Below, in pieces: positions 1 through 8,660 of a stretch of 64,000 nt of DNA (the stretch's first letter is position 1; every line of letters starts with the position of its first letter). This DNA comes from Flavivirga aquimarina. GTDB taxonomy: Bacteria; Bacteroidota; Bacteroidia; Flavobacteriales; Flavobacteriaceae. The notes under the pieces were generated by a model. The model searched no databases, had not been told where the DNA came from, and saw only the letters and a program-made list of their open reading frames with translations. The stretch covers positions 186,001-250,000 of the forward strand of contig NZ_JAUOEK010000184.1 in NCBI RefSeq assembly GCF_030540835.1, in the 5' to 3' direction. The position numbers and the translations under genes were made by a program.

Positions 1-382
1 ATATGTTTTTATGGTGCTTCTCCTGATTTAGAACATATTGATATACATCATTTAATTGCGACCGTCCGTATGTAAAAGCCCCATACCCCTCCTGCCAAGC
101 AAATTTCGTTGGACATAATTTTTCTTTATTAATAAATAGTGATGAACTTCTCTTAATTGCATAAACAGTCTCTGAAATAGATTTGTTTGGATTTAACCCG
201 ACTAGTATGTGTACATGATTTGATACACCATTAACAATAATTGATTTGTGTTTCATCTCTGTAAGAATACCACTTATATATTCAAACACCCTATTGCGAA
301 TGTTTTTATGTAATAACGCATCTCGTTTTTTTACGGCAAAAACAATTTGCACATACATTTGGGTAAATGTCCCTGGTTTCAT
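1..382 (-). CDS. IS200-like Y1 transposase, 3' part cut by the window edge
   Basis: The minus strand is open from an ATG at 382 to the first base, giving about 127 codons; the C-terminus lies outside the window. The protein begins MKPGTFTQMYVQIVFAVKKR, has the HUH metal-binding motif in NHVHILVG near residue 60, and continues with WQEGYGAFTYGRSQ and then YQYVLNQEKHH, where the catalytic tyrosine of Y1 (IS200/IS605 TnpA, PF01797) enzymes is expected. Such enzymes cut and join single-stranded DNA at hairpin-containing ends. No TnpB-like gene is visible. Whether this is an autonomous insertion sequence or a domesticated REP-associated transposase cannot be settled because the other side is missing. 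Family assignment is firm; the role is inferred. Confidence 0.85.
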   Translation of the reverse strand, partial: MKPGTFTQMYVQIVFAVKKRDALLHKNIRNRVFEYISGILTEMKHKSIIVNGVSNHVHILVGLNPNKSISETVYAIKRSSSLFINKEKLCPTKFAWQEGYGAFTYGRSQLNDVYQYVLNQEKHHKNI

Positions 383-402
383 AAATTGGACTTAATTGTA
401 TA

Positions 403-467
403 TCTCCTACGGAGAATTTATGCGTGTTGATATATAATTTCTACAATACCAAAACCGCATACGCGGT
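403..467. repeat. Two small hairpins upstream of the Y1 transposase
   Basis: Two short palindromes lie just 5' of the transposase start: TCTCC-TAC-GGAGA at 403-415 and ACCGC-ATAC-GCGGT at 454-467. IS200/IS605 and REP-associated transposases recognise subterminal hairpins of this size, so these may be the left-end recognition structures. The second copy expected at the other end would be outside the window. Confidence 0.4.
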
Positions 468-571
468 ATAAATAACAAATATAAATGAAATAAAATTAGT
501 CAAATATTAACCTTTCATTTGTAAGTTTACATAAAGAACTCGTTCAAATTTAAAAGTTTAGAAACAAATAT

Positions 572-1789
572 TTATTCCAAATTCTCATAATTATAATCCG
601 GATACAGGAAATGGTTATAGGGAAAACGCGTGATATGAATTTTACGAACCTCATCGTAAACACGTTTTTTAAAGTCTTCTAAATTCTGTTTGTTTAGCGC
701 AGATATAAACAGGGCATTATTACCTACTTTGTTCATCCAGGTGCTTTTCCATTCCTCCAGACTATAATGCGCTTCGGTTTTTACGGCAACCAGATCATTG
801 ACATCAAAAGGTTCTGGCTTATAAGCATCAATTTTGTTAAACACCATAATCGTTGGCTTATCACTACTCTTAATCTCACCCAGAATTTTATCTACAGATG
901 CTATATGTTCTTCAAAATTAGGATGCGAAATATCTACTACATGTAATAATAAATCGGCTTCGCGAACCTCGTCCAGAGTACTCTTAAAACTCTCAACCAA
1001 TTGGGTTGGTAATTTTCTAATAAAACCAACAGTATCGCTTAATAAAAAGGGCAGGTTTTGTATTACCACTTTTCTAACCGTAGTATCTAGTGTTGCAAAC
1101 AGTTTGTTTTCGGCAAAAACCGTACTCTTGCTAATCACATTCATTAACGTAGACTTACCAACATTGGTATATCCCACTAGTGCCACACGCACCATTTTAC
1201 CTCGGTTACCACGCTGTACCGCCATTTGTTTGTCAATGGTTTTAATACGTGCTTTAAGTAGTGCTATTTTATCTCTTACAATACGTCTGTCTGTTTCAAT
1301 TTCGGTTTCACCCGGACCACGCATACCGATCCCCCCTTTTTGGCGTTCAAGGTGTGTCCACATACCTCTTAACCGTGGTAATAAATATTCGCATTGCGCC
1401 AATTCTACTTGGGTTCTAGCATAACTTGTTTGTGCACGTTGCGCAAAAATATCAAGAATTAAATTCGTTCGGTCTAATACTTTTATGTTAAGTATTTTAC
1501 TAATATTACGTTCTTGAGCTGCAGATAATTCATCATCAAAAATAGCCGTTCCAACATCATGCGCTTCAATATACTGGCGCACGTCTTCCATTTTACCAGA
1601 TCCTATAAATGTTTTAGGATTGGGCATCTCCATTTTCTGGGTAAAACGTTTTATAACATGCCCACCGGCTGTAAATGTTAAAAACTCCAACTCATCTAAA
1701 TACTCTTTAGATTTTTCTTCGTTCTGATCTTTAGTTATAACGCCAATTAATACAGCTTTTTCTAAAGTAATGTCTTTCTTTTCTAACAT
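572..1789 (-). CDS. hflX: GTPase HflX
   Basis: A 405-residue ribosome-associated GTPase of the HflX family, of usual length. The N-terminal HflX domain contains NPKTFIGSGKMEDV and FDDELSAAQERNI, and a coiled segment holds GPGETEIETDRR. The G domain has G1 GYTNVGKST (about residue 206), G3 DTVGF and G4 NKID. HflX splits and rescues stalled 70S ribosomes, for example after heat or antibiotic stress, in the cytoplasm. The start is an ATG. The gene is monocistronic here, divergent from the downstream phosphatase-fold gene across about 220 bp of repeat-containing spacer. Identification is firm. Confidence 0.96.
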   Translation of the reverse strand: MLEKKDITLEKAVLIGVITKDQNEEKSKEYLDELEFLTFTAGGHVIKRFTQKMEMPNPKTFIGSGKMEDVRQYIEAHDVGTAIFDDELSAAQERNISKILNIKVLDRTNLILDIFAQRAQTSYARTQVELAQCEYLLPRLRGMWTHLERQKGGIGMRGPGETEIETDRRIVRDKIALLKARIKTIDKQMAVQRGNRGKMVRVALVGYTNVGKSTLMNVISKSTVFAENKLFATLDTTVRKVVIQNLPFLLSDTVGFIRKLPTQLVESFKSTLDEVREADLLLHVVDISHPNFEEHIASVDKILGEIKSSDKPTIMVFNKIDAYKPEPFDVNDLVAVKTEAHYSLEEWKSTWMNKVGNNALFISALNKQNLEDFKKRVYDEVRKIHITRFPYNHFLYPDYNYENLE

Positions 1790-1857
1790 AAAATTATTTC
1801 AAAAAGAATTCCTTGATAATGTATCTAAGGGATCCTTTAAAATTGTCATTCCCGTAT

Positions 1858-1881
1858 GTCAAACTAAGTGCAGTCGAAGTG
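1858..1881. repeat. Short dispersed repeat (CACTTCGACTGC-type)
   Basis: Read on the minus strand this 24-mer is CACTTCGACTGCACTTAGTT followed by TGAC. It matches the motif at 12134-12157 at all but a few positions and resembles the ends of the larger element at 33259 and 46037. It lies in the spacer between hflX and the divergent EEP-family gene, next to a degenerate CATTCC/GGAATC pair. Confidence 0.5.
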
Positions 1882-1975
1882 CAATCAAAGTAAAAAACAG
1901 GAATCTGAATAAAAATATTACCAAGTTTTTCATGGTAATAAACACCAAATATTTTTATTATGCAAAGTTACGTAA

Positions 1976-2005
1976 TTGGAAGCATTTTAAATTTTTATAT
2001 TTTTG
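1976..2005 (+). promoter_or_regulatory. Predicted Bacteroidetes-type promoter for the EEP-family gene
   Basis: TTG at 1976-1978, then 19 bp, then TATTTTTG at 1998-2005, which fits the flavobacterial -7 consensus TAnnTTTG. The expected transcription start would be very close to the ATG at 2011, so the mRNA may be leaderless or nearly so. This also argues against the ATG at 1960, which would precede the promoter. Confidence 0.45.
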
Positions 2006-2010
2006 AATTT

Positions 2011-2979
2011 ATGACAGACTTTAACGATACTATTCCCGTACGCCACGATTTACAAACTGTAGCATTTTATAATCTCGAAAATTTATTCGATATTATTGAT
2101 GATGCGTACACGAACGATAATGATTTTTTACCTGCTTCGGCTAAAAAATGGACACCCAAACGTTATAAAAACAAACTTAGAAAATTAGGATTTGCTATTT
2201 CTAATATTGGAAGGCACGAAACTGGAAAACATCCAGCTATAGTTGGATTGGCCGAAGTTGAAAACGCTTCAGTTATTAAAGATTTAATAAACTCTAAACA
2301 CTTAGAGGACTGTGATTACGATTACATTCACTACGATTCTTTAGACGAGCGTGGTATCGATGTTGCTTTATTGTACGACACCAATGCTTTTAAAGTGCTT
2401 ACTTCGGAAACATTTACCATTCAACTATTTGACGATGACGGTTCTCCAGATTATACACGAGATATTTTATTGGTTACCGGGTTACTGGATGGTGAAAAAG
2501 TTCATGTTATAGTAAACCATTGGTCATCCAGAAGGGAGGGACAAAAAGAAACAGAGCACAAGCGCATGGCTTCATCCAATAAAGTCGGAGAGATTATTTC
2601 GATGCTGCGCCATGATGATCCCGATGCCAAAATTATAGTGATTGGCGATTTTAACGACGACCCTTCCAGTAATAGTATTAAGCAACTTGTAGAAGGTTTT
2701 AATCTCTACAATCCTATGGAAACCTTACGATCTTATAACAGAGGTACGACTAACCATAAAAGGCAATGGAATTTATTCGATCAGATTCTGTTTTCGACAA
2801 ACTTTTTTGAAAGTAGTAGAACCGAATTTGAGTTTAGTACCGCCAATATTTTCGATGAAGATTTTTTAAAACTCTTCGACGGTAAATTTAAAGGCACCCC
2901 TTTTAGAACCTATGTTGGCAAAAAATACAAAGGTGGTTACAGCGATCATTTCCCTGTGTATGCTATTTTTAAGAGATAA
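2011..2979 (+). CDS. Endonuclease/exonuclease/phosphatase family protein
   Basis: A protein of about 322 residues in the EEP (DNase I-like) superfamily. The fold signatures are VAFYNLENLFD at the N-terminus (metal-binding Asn/Glu), GLAEVEN (catalytic Glu), VNHWSSRREG, VIGDFNDDP (the GDFN motif) and YSDHFPVYA at the C-terminus (the SDH motif). All the usual active-site residues are present, so it should hydrolyse phosphodiester or phosphomonoester bonds in DNA, RNA, lipid or a small molecule; the substrate cannot be read from sequence. There is no signal peptide from the chosen start. An in-frame ATG 51 bp upstream was rejected because the likely promoter lies between the two. Confidence 0.85.
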   Translation: MTDFNDTIPVRHDLQTVAFYNLENLFDIIDDAYTNDNDFLPASAKKWTPKRYKNKLRKLGFAISNIGRHETGKHPAIVGLAEVENASVIKDLINSKHLEDCDYDYIHYDSLDERGIDVALLYDTNAFKVLTSETFTIQLFDDDGSPDYTRDILLVTGLLDGEKVHVIVNHWSSRREGQKETEHKRMASSNKVGEIISMLRHDDPDAKIIVIGDFNDDPSSNSIKQLVEGFNLYNPMETLRSYNRGTTNHKRQWNLFDQILFSTNFFESSRTEFEFSTANIFDEDFLKLFDGKFKGTPFRTYVGKKYKGGYSDHFPVYAIFKR

Positions 2980-2983
2980 TTCC

Positions 2984-3004
2984 ACCCTGAACTAGTTTCA
3001 GGGT
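2984..3004. repeat. ACCCTGAA palindrome after the EEP-family gene
   Basis: Perfect 8-bp arms, ACCCTGAA and TTCAGGGT, around a 5-base loop, 4 bp after the stop codon. The same palindrome recurs at 16012-16032, also beside a gene end, and its TGAAACAAGTTCAG core is found inside the larger repeat at 37575. It could form a 3' mRNA hairpin, but no T run follows. Confidence 0.55.
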
Positions 3005-3046
3005 CTCTACAAAAAGTTGTGCCTTCTTATTGATACAGTAGAGGGT

Positions 3047-3133
3047 ATCATTTCTGCGACCTGTGCTTAACGTGTTTCAGTAAAGCAAGAATCCATTCAA
3101 TTTAAAAGATTCCTGCCTTCGCAGGAATTGTGA
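3047..3133. repeat. Dispersed palindromic repeat, family B copy 1
   Basis: About 87 bp carrying CTGCGAC, TGTGCT, GTTTCAGTAA and a terminal GATTCCTGCCTTCGCAGGAAT palindrome. The reverse complement of 37575-37674 shows the same order of blocks, so these are two copies in opposite orientation. It ends at the stop of the small membrane-protein gene. Confidence 0.7.
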
Positions 3134-3511
3134 TTAAACCGCTTGATACAACACAATACTCAAGCCCAAAACAGCCACAGGCATAATCCAAAGCAACCAA
3201 AGACTGTAATGTTCCGTTTTCTTTTTATTCATTTTCGCATTAATCATCATTCGTTTTTTGCCAGTGTACTGCATCCAGTTTTTAAAATAAATAAACACAG
3301 AAGCTAAACCAAATAAAGTCCATGCTTTACCAGACGACATGGTAACCATATGCATTTGCTTAAAAAACCCTGCAAAGAAAATTCCTAAAAGTAATAACAA
3401 CGAAACTTGAAAAAGTGTTACATAGGCAATTGCTATACTATTCGCCTTTTGCTTGTACTTTGTTTTGTATTGCGAGAAGATATTATAGAATAAGGTATCG
3501 AATAGGTTCAT
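3134..3511 (-). CDS. Small membrane protein of unknown function
   Basis: A 125-residue protein I do not recognise. Three hydrophobic stretches are visible: about residues 27-48 (IAYVTLFQVSLLLLLGIFFA), 61-76 (AWTLFGLASVFIYFKN) and 103-123 (LWLLWIMPVAVLGLSIVLY). Between the second and third is a basic loop (GKKRMMINAKMNKKK). Coding is supported by the clean ATG and the membrane-protein composition. It looks like a family restricted to Bacteroidetes. The gene stands alone, with repeats on its 3' side and a long empty spacer on its 5' side. Confidence 0.65.
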   Translation of the reverse strand: MNLFDTLFYNIFSQYKTKYKQKANSIAIAYVTLFQVSLLLLLGIFFAGFFKQMHMVTMSSGKAWTLFGLASVFIYFKNWMQYTGKKRMMINAKMNKKKTEHYSLWLLWIMPVAVLGLSIVLYQAV

Positions 3512-3946
3512 TAATAGGTTTTGTATTTAAAAATCAAAACTACGTTAAATAATTTATCATTTTATAATATTTAATCTTAGACTCTTTATAATGGACAGTA
3601 AAATTTGATTTTTTTGACTTTAATAATCAAATAATAAGAGGCAAGAGATATGGAGACAATGGAAATCTTGCTATATATTTAGATTCCTATAATGTTAAAT
3701 ATGGTATAACATTTATAAATGTAAGTTTTATTCCCAGTCTTGGCAAACAAAAGCTCTGGCAAACACACTTTCTTGAACAACAGAAAAGTATCTCTGTCGT
3801 GATATTATTGTTATTTATAGCTCAAACGTCGCTTTCCATCTTAATACTTTGGTTTAATGATTATGTAATAATATATTTATAGAATTAAATCTAACCTTCT
3901 TTGGAGTTTTATTAATCTTTAACACAAGTGAATAATACACATACAT
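3512..3946. other. 435-bp spacer with no recognised gene
   Basis: AT-rich spacer between two divergent genes. I found no open frame of convincing length, no known RNA fold and no clear terminal repeats. It probably holds the promoters of both genes, but no clean TAnnTTTG site could be assigned. Confidence 0.5.
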
Positions 3947-5269
3947 ATGAATGATCAATTATCAACACCAAAAAACAACACATTAATTCCAATAATAATT
4001 ATAGCTGGGCTATTCTTTATTTTCGGATTTGTTACATGGATTAATAGTGCCTTAATTCCTTTTATGAAAACCATTAACGAATTAACAGATGCACAATCTT
4101 ATTTAGTCGCTTCTGCTTCTTACATTTCTTTTGTTGTTATGGCTTTACCATCATCTTATATAATCAATAAGATTGGTTATAAGAAGGGAATGTCCTTAGG
4201 CTTAATTATTATGGGCTTAGGTGCCTTGGTTTTTATTCCGGCTGCCGGAGCAAGAACTTATTGGATGTTTTTAACAGGAATTTTTATTCAAGGAGCTGGT
4301 ATGACGCTTTTACAAACAGCATCAAACCCATATATTACCATTTTAGGACCTATAGAAAGTGCCGCCAAGCGAATCTCCATCATGGGCATAGCAAACAAAG
4401 TTGCTGGAGGCTTAGGATCATTAATTTTTGGTGCTATTTTACTGTCTGGAATTGATGAAATAAAAGATAAATTAAACACTGTTACAGATACTGAAAAAAC
4501 AGAATTATTAAATATTATGGCAGACAGTGTTGTGACACCATATATTGTAATGGCTATAGTATTATTTATCTTAGGTGTATTAATTAGAAAAGCGCCTTTA
4601 CCACATGTAGAAGCAGAACCTATAGAAGCATCTAAGGAAGGTGAAACGGCAAAAACAAGTATTTTTCAATTCCCTCATTTATGGTTGGGTGTTTTAGCAT
4701 TGTTTGTTTATGTTGGCGTGGAAGTTATTGCTGGAGATACCATCATATCTTATGGAATTTCTTTAAACCTTCCAGTTAGTCAGGCAAAATTCTTTACCTT
4801 ATTTACCTTATTAGCTATGGTTGGAACGTATGCTTTAGGAGTCGTATTGATTCCTAAATACATGAGTCAGTCATTTGCATTAAAAGCCAGTGCTTCTTTA
4901 GGGATAATATTATCATTTTGTATTCTATTTTCAACAGGATTTACTTCTGTACTTTTTGTAGCTGCTTTAGGTATTGCAAATGCTTTGGTTTGGCCTGCTA
5001 TATGGCCACTTACCTTAAAAGGATTAGGAAAGTTTACCAAAACGGCATCTGCATTACTCATTATGGCTATTTCCGGTGGTGCCATTATACCTCCAATATA
5101 CGGTGCTATGGTAGATTCCAAAAAAGAAGCATTACTTGCTAATGGCGTAGAAGAAGTTTCTGCTATAGCAGAATCTGCAACCAGTGGGTATTGGATTTTA
5201 CTCCCTTGCTATATCATTATTTTATATTATGCTTTTTGGGGACATAAAGTAGGGCTTAAAAAAACATAG
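3947..5269 (+). CDS. gluP: Sugar MFS transporter, FucP/GluP family
   Basis: A 440-residue inner-membrane major facilitator of the fucose/glucose-galactose permease branch. Family marks are FFIFGFVTWINSALIPFMK in the first transmembrane segment and GMTLLQTASNPYITILGP in the fourth or fifth. About twelve hydrophobic segments are seen, with a central cytoplasmic loop near residues 215-235. It should import hexoses such as glucose or galactose by proton or sodium symport; the exact sugar is not determined. The gene is not next to catabolic genes, so context gives no help. It ends at a bidirectional terminator shared with the convergent hppA. The symbol follows the closest-looking family. Confidence 0.85.
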   Translation: MNDQLSTPKNNTLIPIIIIAGLFFIFGFVTWINSALIPFMKTINELTDAQSYLVASASYISFVVMALPSSYIINKIGYKKGMSLGLIIMGLGALVFIPAAGARTYWMFLTGIFIQGAGMTLLQTASNPYITILGPIESAAKRISIMGIANKVAGGLGSLIFGAILLSGIDEIKDKLNTVTDTEKTELLNIMADSVVTPYIVMAIVLFILGVLIRKAPLPHVEAEPIEASKEGETAKTSIFQFPHLWLGVLALFVYVGVEVIAGDTIISYGISLNLPVSQAKFFTLFTLLAMVGTYALGVVLIPKYMSQSFALKASASLGIILSFCILFSTGFTSVLFVAALGIANALVWPAIWPLTLKGLGKFTKTASALLIMAISGGAIIPPIYGAMVDSKKEALLANGVEEVSAIAESATSGYWILLPCYIIILYYAFWGHKVGLKKT

Positions 5270-5292
5270 AAACCGTTTTATTTCAGCCCATA

Positions 5293-5328
5293 AAAAAGCC
5301 ATGTTAAAAAATATAACATGGCTTTTTT
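5293..5328. terminator. Bidirectional intrinsic terminator between gluP and hppA
   Basis: Arms AAAAAGCCATGTTA (5293-5306) and TAACATGGCTTTTTT (5314-5328) enclose a 7-base loop. The T run serves gluP on the plus strand and the A run serves hppA on the minus strand. Confidence 0.85.
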
Positions 5329-5352
5329 GTTTATTATAATAAGTTTACTTTT

Positions 5353-7656
5353 TTAATTGTTTCGATTAATAACCGCAACATTTTCATATGCTATCGTAAC
5401 ATCATTTTCAACAACAACAGTTTCTCCTTCAGCATCTTTAAATTCAGTAGTATTATTAACAGTAAGGTCTTTTTGCGCTTGGTAAGCAACCATTTCTGTA
5501 GCAGCTTTCTCTTCAACATAAGCAGTAATATCTTCTTCTGAAGTTAAAGCAATACTTGGCGCTATAACCAATGCTACAACCGACATTAATTTTAATAAAA
5601 TATTTAAAGAAGGTCCTGAAGTATCTTTAAAAGGATCTCCAACAGTATCTCCTACTACAGCAGCTTTATGAGCATCTGTTCCTTTTTTACCTTGCTCTTC
5701 AATAGTCTTTTTAGCATTGTCCCATGCACCACCTGCATTCGATTGAAAGATTGCCATTAGTACACCACAAGTCGTAACACCTGCAAGTAATCCACCTAAC
5801 ATTTCTGCACCACCAATAAACCCGATAGCTACAGGAACTGCAATAGCCAATAATCCTGGGAACACCATTTCTTTAATAGATGCTTTAGTAGAAATTGCCA
5901 CACATTTATCATATTCTGCAACTCCATCTGCTTCATCAAATATTTTTCTATCTGCTTCAGAAGCTTTAGTCATATCAGAATCATATTTACGCATCACTTC
6001 TAAAGCTGCTTTTAATTGAGGAATATCTCTAAATTGACGACGTACTTCTTCAATCATAGCCATAGCAGCACGACCAACGGCATTCATGGATAATGCTGAA
6101 AATACAAACGGCAACATACCTCCTACTAACAGACCTGCCATAATTTGAGGTTGCGACACATCAATAGCGGTTACATTAGCTGTTTTCATAAAAGCTGCAA
6201 ATAACGCTAATGCAGTTAACGCTGCAGAAGCAATTGCAAAACCTTTACCAATAGCAGCTGTTGTATTACCTACAGCATCTAACTTATCGGTACGTTCACG
6301 AACTTCACTAGGTAACTCTGCCATTTCAGCAATACCACCAGCATTATCAGAGATAGGTCCGTAAGCATCAACGGCTAATTGTATTCCTGTATTGGCAAGC
6401 ATTCCTACCGCAGCAATAGCGATACCATATAAGCCAGCAAAATGGTGTGATACTAAAATAGCCGCTGCAATTAATATAATAGGAATTGCAGTCGACATCA
6501 TTCCAATACCTAAACCAGCAATAATGTTTGTTGCTGCACCAGTTTCAGATTGTCTAACAATAGAAGTTACAGGACCCTTACCTGTTCCTGTATAATATTC
6601 GGTTACCTTACCAACTGCTAAACCAGCTACTAAACCAGCTATAGTTGCCCAAAATACACCCATGGCTCCGAAAGGTAAACCTTCAACTGTTTCTGGTATT
6701 AAAGCATTAATAATAAAATAAGATGCTATAACCATTAAACCTGCTGAACCAAATTCACCAATATTTAAAGCTGTTTGTGGATTTCCGCCATCTTTTACTT
6801 TTACAAAAAACGTTCCTAGAATAGACATAACAATACCAACCGCAGCTAATACTAATGGTAAATATACAGCACCTAGTCCATTAAAGTCTGGTGTTAAAAT
6901 AAAAGCGCCTAATACCATCGTACCAATAATAGAACCAACATACGATTCGAATAAATCGGCTCCCATACCTGCCACATCTCCTACATTATCTCCCACATTA
7001 TCTGCAATTGTTGCTGGGTTTAAAGGGTGATCTTCTGGAATACCGGCTTCCACTTTACCAACTAAATCGGCTCCAACGTCGGCTGCTTTGGTATAAATAC
7101 CACCACCAACACGAGCAAATAACGCGATAGATGAAGCTCCAAGAGAAAATCCTGATAATACATTAAGTACTTCGTTAATCCCCCAGCCCATTTCACTATA
7201 TATCATAAAAAGGCCACTTAAGCCAAAAACACCAAGACCAACAACTCCAAGTCCCATAACAGCACCTCCGGCAAAAGCAACTTCTAAAGCTTTTCCTAAA
7301 GAGGTTCTTGCTGCACTTGTAGTTCTTACATTTGCTTTGGTAGCAACTTTCATTCCTATAAATCCTGCTAAAGCAGAACAAATAGCTCCAACTATAAAAG
7401 ATACGGCAACCATACCATTAGACCCTGCTTCTGCACTTCCTTTAAAATAAAGTAGAATAGCAACAGCAATTACAAATATTGATAAAATTTTGTATTCTGC
7501 TTTTAGAAAAGACATGGCTCCATCGGCAATGTTTTTAGCTATTCGAATCATTTTATCGTCCCCTTGATCTTGTTTGGACACCCATGCACTTTTTATAAAG
7601 ACATAAGCCAAAGCTACAATTCCAAACACTGGTAAAAATTTCACTATTAATTCCAT
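5353..7656 (-). CDS. hppA: Membrane-bound ion-translocating pyrophosphatase
   Basis: A protein of about 767 residues with many transmembrane segments. It couples pyrophosphate hydrolysis to pumping of Na+ or H+ across the inner membrane. Diagnostic cytoplasmic motifs are [28 protein letters not shown], and near the C-terminus GGAWDNAKK and [17 protein letters not shown]. The sequence [10 protein letters not shown] has Ala where potassium-independent enzymes have Lys, so this should be a K+-dependent M-PPase; Na+ versus H+ pumping is not resolved. An acidic, Asn-rich tail of about 60 residues follows the last membrane segment. The longer frame to 7734 starts with GTG; the ATG at 7656 is preferred because it opens a hydrophobic N-terminus typical of the family. 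The soluble pyrophosphatase gene is just upstream. Confidence 0.95.
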   Translation of the reverse strand: MELIVKFLPVFGIVALAYVFIKSAWVSKQDQGDDKMIRIAKNIADGAMSFLKAEYKILSIFVIAVAILLYFKGSAEAGSNGMVAVSFIVGAICSALAGFIGMKVATKANVRTTSAARTSLGKALEVAFAGGAVMGLGVVGLGVFGLSGLFMIYSEMGWGINEVLNVLSGFSLGASSIALFARVGGGIYTKAADVGADLVGKVEAGIPEDHPLNPATIADNVGDNVGDVAGMGADLFESYVGSIIGTMVLGAFILTPDFNGLGAVYLPLVLAAVGIVMSILGTFFVKVKDGGNPQTALNIGEFGSAGLMVIASYFIINALIPETVEGLPFGAMGVFWATIAGLVAGLAVGKVTEYYTGTGKGPVTSIVRQSETGAATNIIAGLGIGMMSTAIPIILIAAAILVSHHFAGLYGIAIAAVGMLANTGIQLAVDAYGPISDNAGGIAEMAELPSEVRERTDKLDAVGNTTAAIGKGFAIASAALTALALFAAFMKTANVTAIDVSQPQIMAGLLVGGMLPFVFSALSMNAVGRAAMAMIEEVRRQFRDIPQLKAALEVMRKYDSDMTKASEADRKIFDEADGVAEYDKCVAISTKASIKEMVFPGLLAIAVPVAIGFIGGAEMLGGLLAGVTTCGVLMAIFQSNAGGAWDNAKKTIEEQGKKGTDAHKAAVVGDTVGDPFKDTSGPSLNILLKLMSVVALVIAPSIALTSEEDITAYVEEKAATEMVAYQAQKDLTVNNTTEFKDAEGETVVVENDVTIAYENVAVINRNN

Positions 7657-7739
7657 ATTAATTAGTTCTTTTAATTGGTTATTACTTTTAAACGAAGCTA
7701 AAAATAGGAAAATATAAGTGATAAAAAAAACCACCTTTA

Positions 7740-7787
7740 ATTAAAGATAACACATTTAAACTCCTGTTTAAATATATTATCTTTAAT
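7740..7787. repeat. 48-bp nested inverted repeat upstream of hppA
   Basis: Outer arms ATTAAAGATAA (7740-7750) and TTATCTTTAAT (7777-7787), a 3-nt internal bulge, and inner arms ATTTAAAC (7754-7761) and GTTTAAAT (7766-7773) around a TCCT loop. On the minus strand a run of eight T follows within about 20 nt. It could be a 5' leader hairpin of hppA, an attenuator, or a second terminator for the ppa transcript. Confidence 0.55.
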
Positions 7788-7954
7788 ACAATGATATATG
7801 TTAGTTTTTTCTTGTTTATTTAGTTAAAATTATGTTCTAATTTGAAATAAAACATTTGCCTATTAATTAATAATTTTCTTTAAGAAAATAAAAAGACAAC
7901 CTCCTTAAGGTATATTTAAAATTCTTCTTGCTCCTAAATTGGAGAACAAAAAAA

Positions 7955-7976
7955 ACCATCCTAATATTAGAATGGT
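7955..7976 (-). terminator. Intrinsic terminator after ppa
   Basis: Arms ACCATCCTAAT and ATTAGAATGGT (one C-A mismatch) with a run of A on the 5' plus-strand side, which reads as a T run on the minus strand. It lies 27 bp beyond the ppa stop codon. Confidence 0.75.
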
Positions 7977-8003
7977 CTTTATAAATTTTATAAAAATTTT
8001 CTA

Positions 8004-8531
8004 TTAAATCGTAAACGTTCGTTTTTTCTTATGTTCACTATTTTCATATCGCTGTACACATTCATGAAAAATTTTAACAGCTTCTTCTGCATTTCCCCAT
8101 CCACCAGTATCAACTTTTTTCTTTTCTAAGTCTTTATATACTTGGAAAAAATGTTCTATTTCTTTTAATCTATGCGGGTTTATGTCTGTTATATCTTTTT
8201 TGTTACTCCAAATAGGATCTGAAACAGGTACACAAATAATTTTTTCGTCAGGTCCTTTTTCATCGGTCATATGGAATACTCCAATGGGTCTTACTTCCAT
8301 AACCACCATAGGATATGTTGGTTCTGTACCCATAACCAATACATCTAACGGGTCTTGATCTAATGCTAAAGTTTCTGGAATAAAGCCATAGTCCCCCGGA
8401 TACATCATTGATGAAAACAACATACGATCGAAACGAATTTTATGTAACGTAAAATCGTATTCATATTTATTTCTACTTCCTTTTGGTATTTCAATTAACA
8501 CATCAAATGTTAAATCTTTTTTCTTGCTCAT
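8004..8531 (-). CDS. ppa: Soluble inorganic pyrophosphatase
   Basis: A 175-residue family I cytoplasmic pyrophosphatase. The metal-binding signature DQDPLDVLV is at about residues 58-66, and YEYDFTLHKIRFDR, YPGDYGFIPET and GWGNAEEA complete the active-site pattern. It removes PPi made by biosynthesis, including that released by ATP sulfurylase (CysDN) of this window. Length and all key acidic residues are normal. It is followed by its own terminator and then hppA, so the cell has an ion-pumping and a heat-releasing PPase side by side. The gene is divergent from the M1 peptidase gene. Confidence 0.96.
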   Translation of the reverse strand: MSKKKDLTFDVLIEIPKGSRNKYEYDFTLHKIRFDRMLFSSMMYPGDYGFIPETLALDQDPLDVLVMGTEPTYPMVVMEVRPIGVFHMTDEKGPDEKIICVPVSDPIWSNKKDITDINPHRLKEIEHFFQVYKDLEKKKVDTGGWGNAEEAVKIFHECVQRYENSEHKKKRTFTI

Positions 8532-8598
8532 ATTTTTATAACTATTTCAGGGACGCAAATGTACTGAACACTTATACTTTAAGCAATAAAAAATGAGG

Positions 8599-8626
8599 TT
8601 GTTTTACATTAATATTCCCTATCTTG
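8599..8626 (+). promoter_or_regulatory. Possible promoter of the M1 peptidase gene
   Basis: TTG at 8599-8601, 18 bp, then TATCTTG at 8620-8626, one base short of the TAnnTTTG consensus, about 35 bp before the start codon. Confidence 0.35.
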
Positions 8627-8660
8627 TACACGACTAATTCAAATAATACTATTACCAACA

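Noticed and set aside
834-1424. 196-residue plus-strand frame opposite hflX
   Set aside because: It lies wholly antisense to a conserved GTPase, has no domain and a composition expected from the complementary strand.
3512-3946. Possible gene or small RNA in the long spacer before gluP
   Set aside because: All frames are short and interrupted; no conserved fold or terminator recognised.
7657-7734. GTG-started N-terminal extension of hppA
   Set aside because: It would add 26 residues not typical of the family; the ATG at 7656 gives the normal N-terminus.
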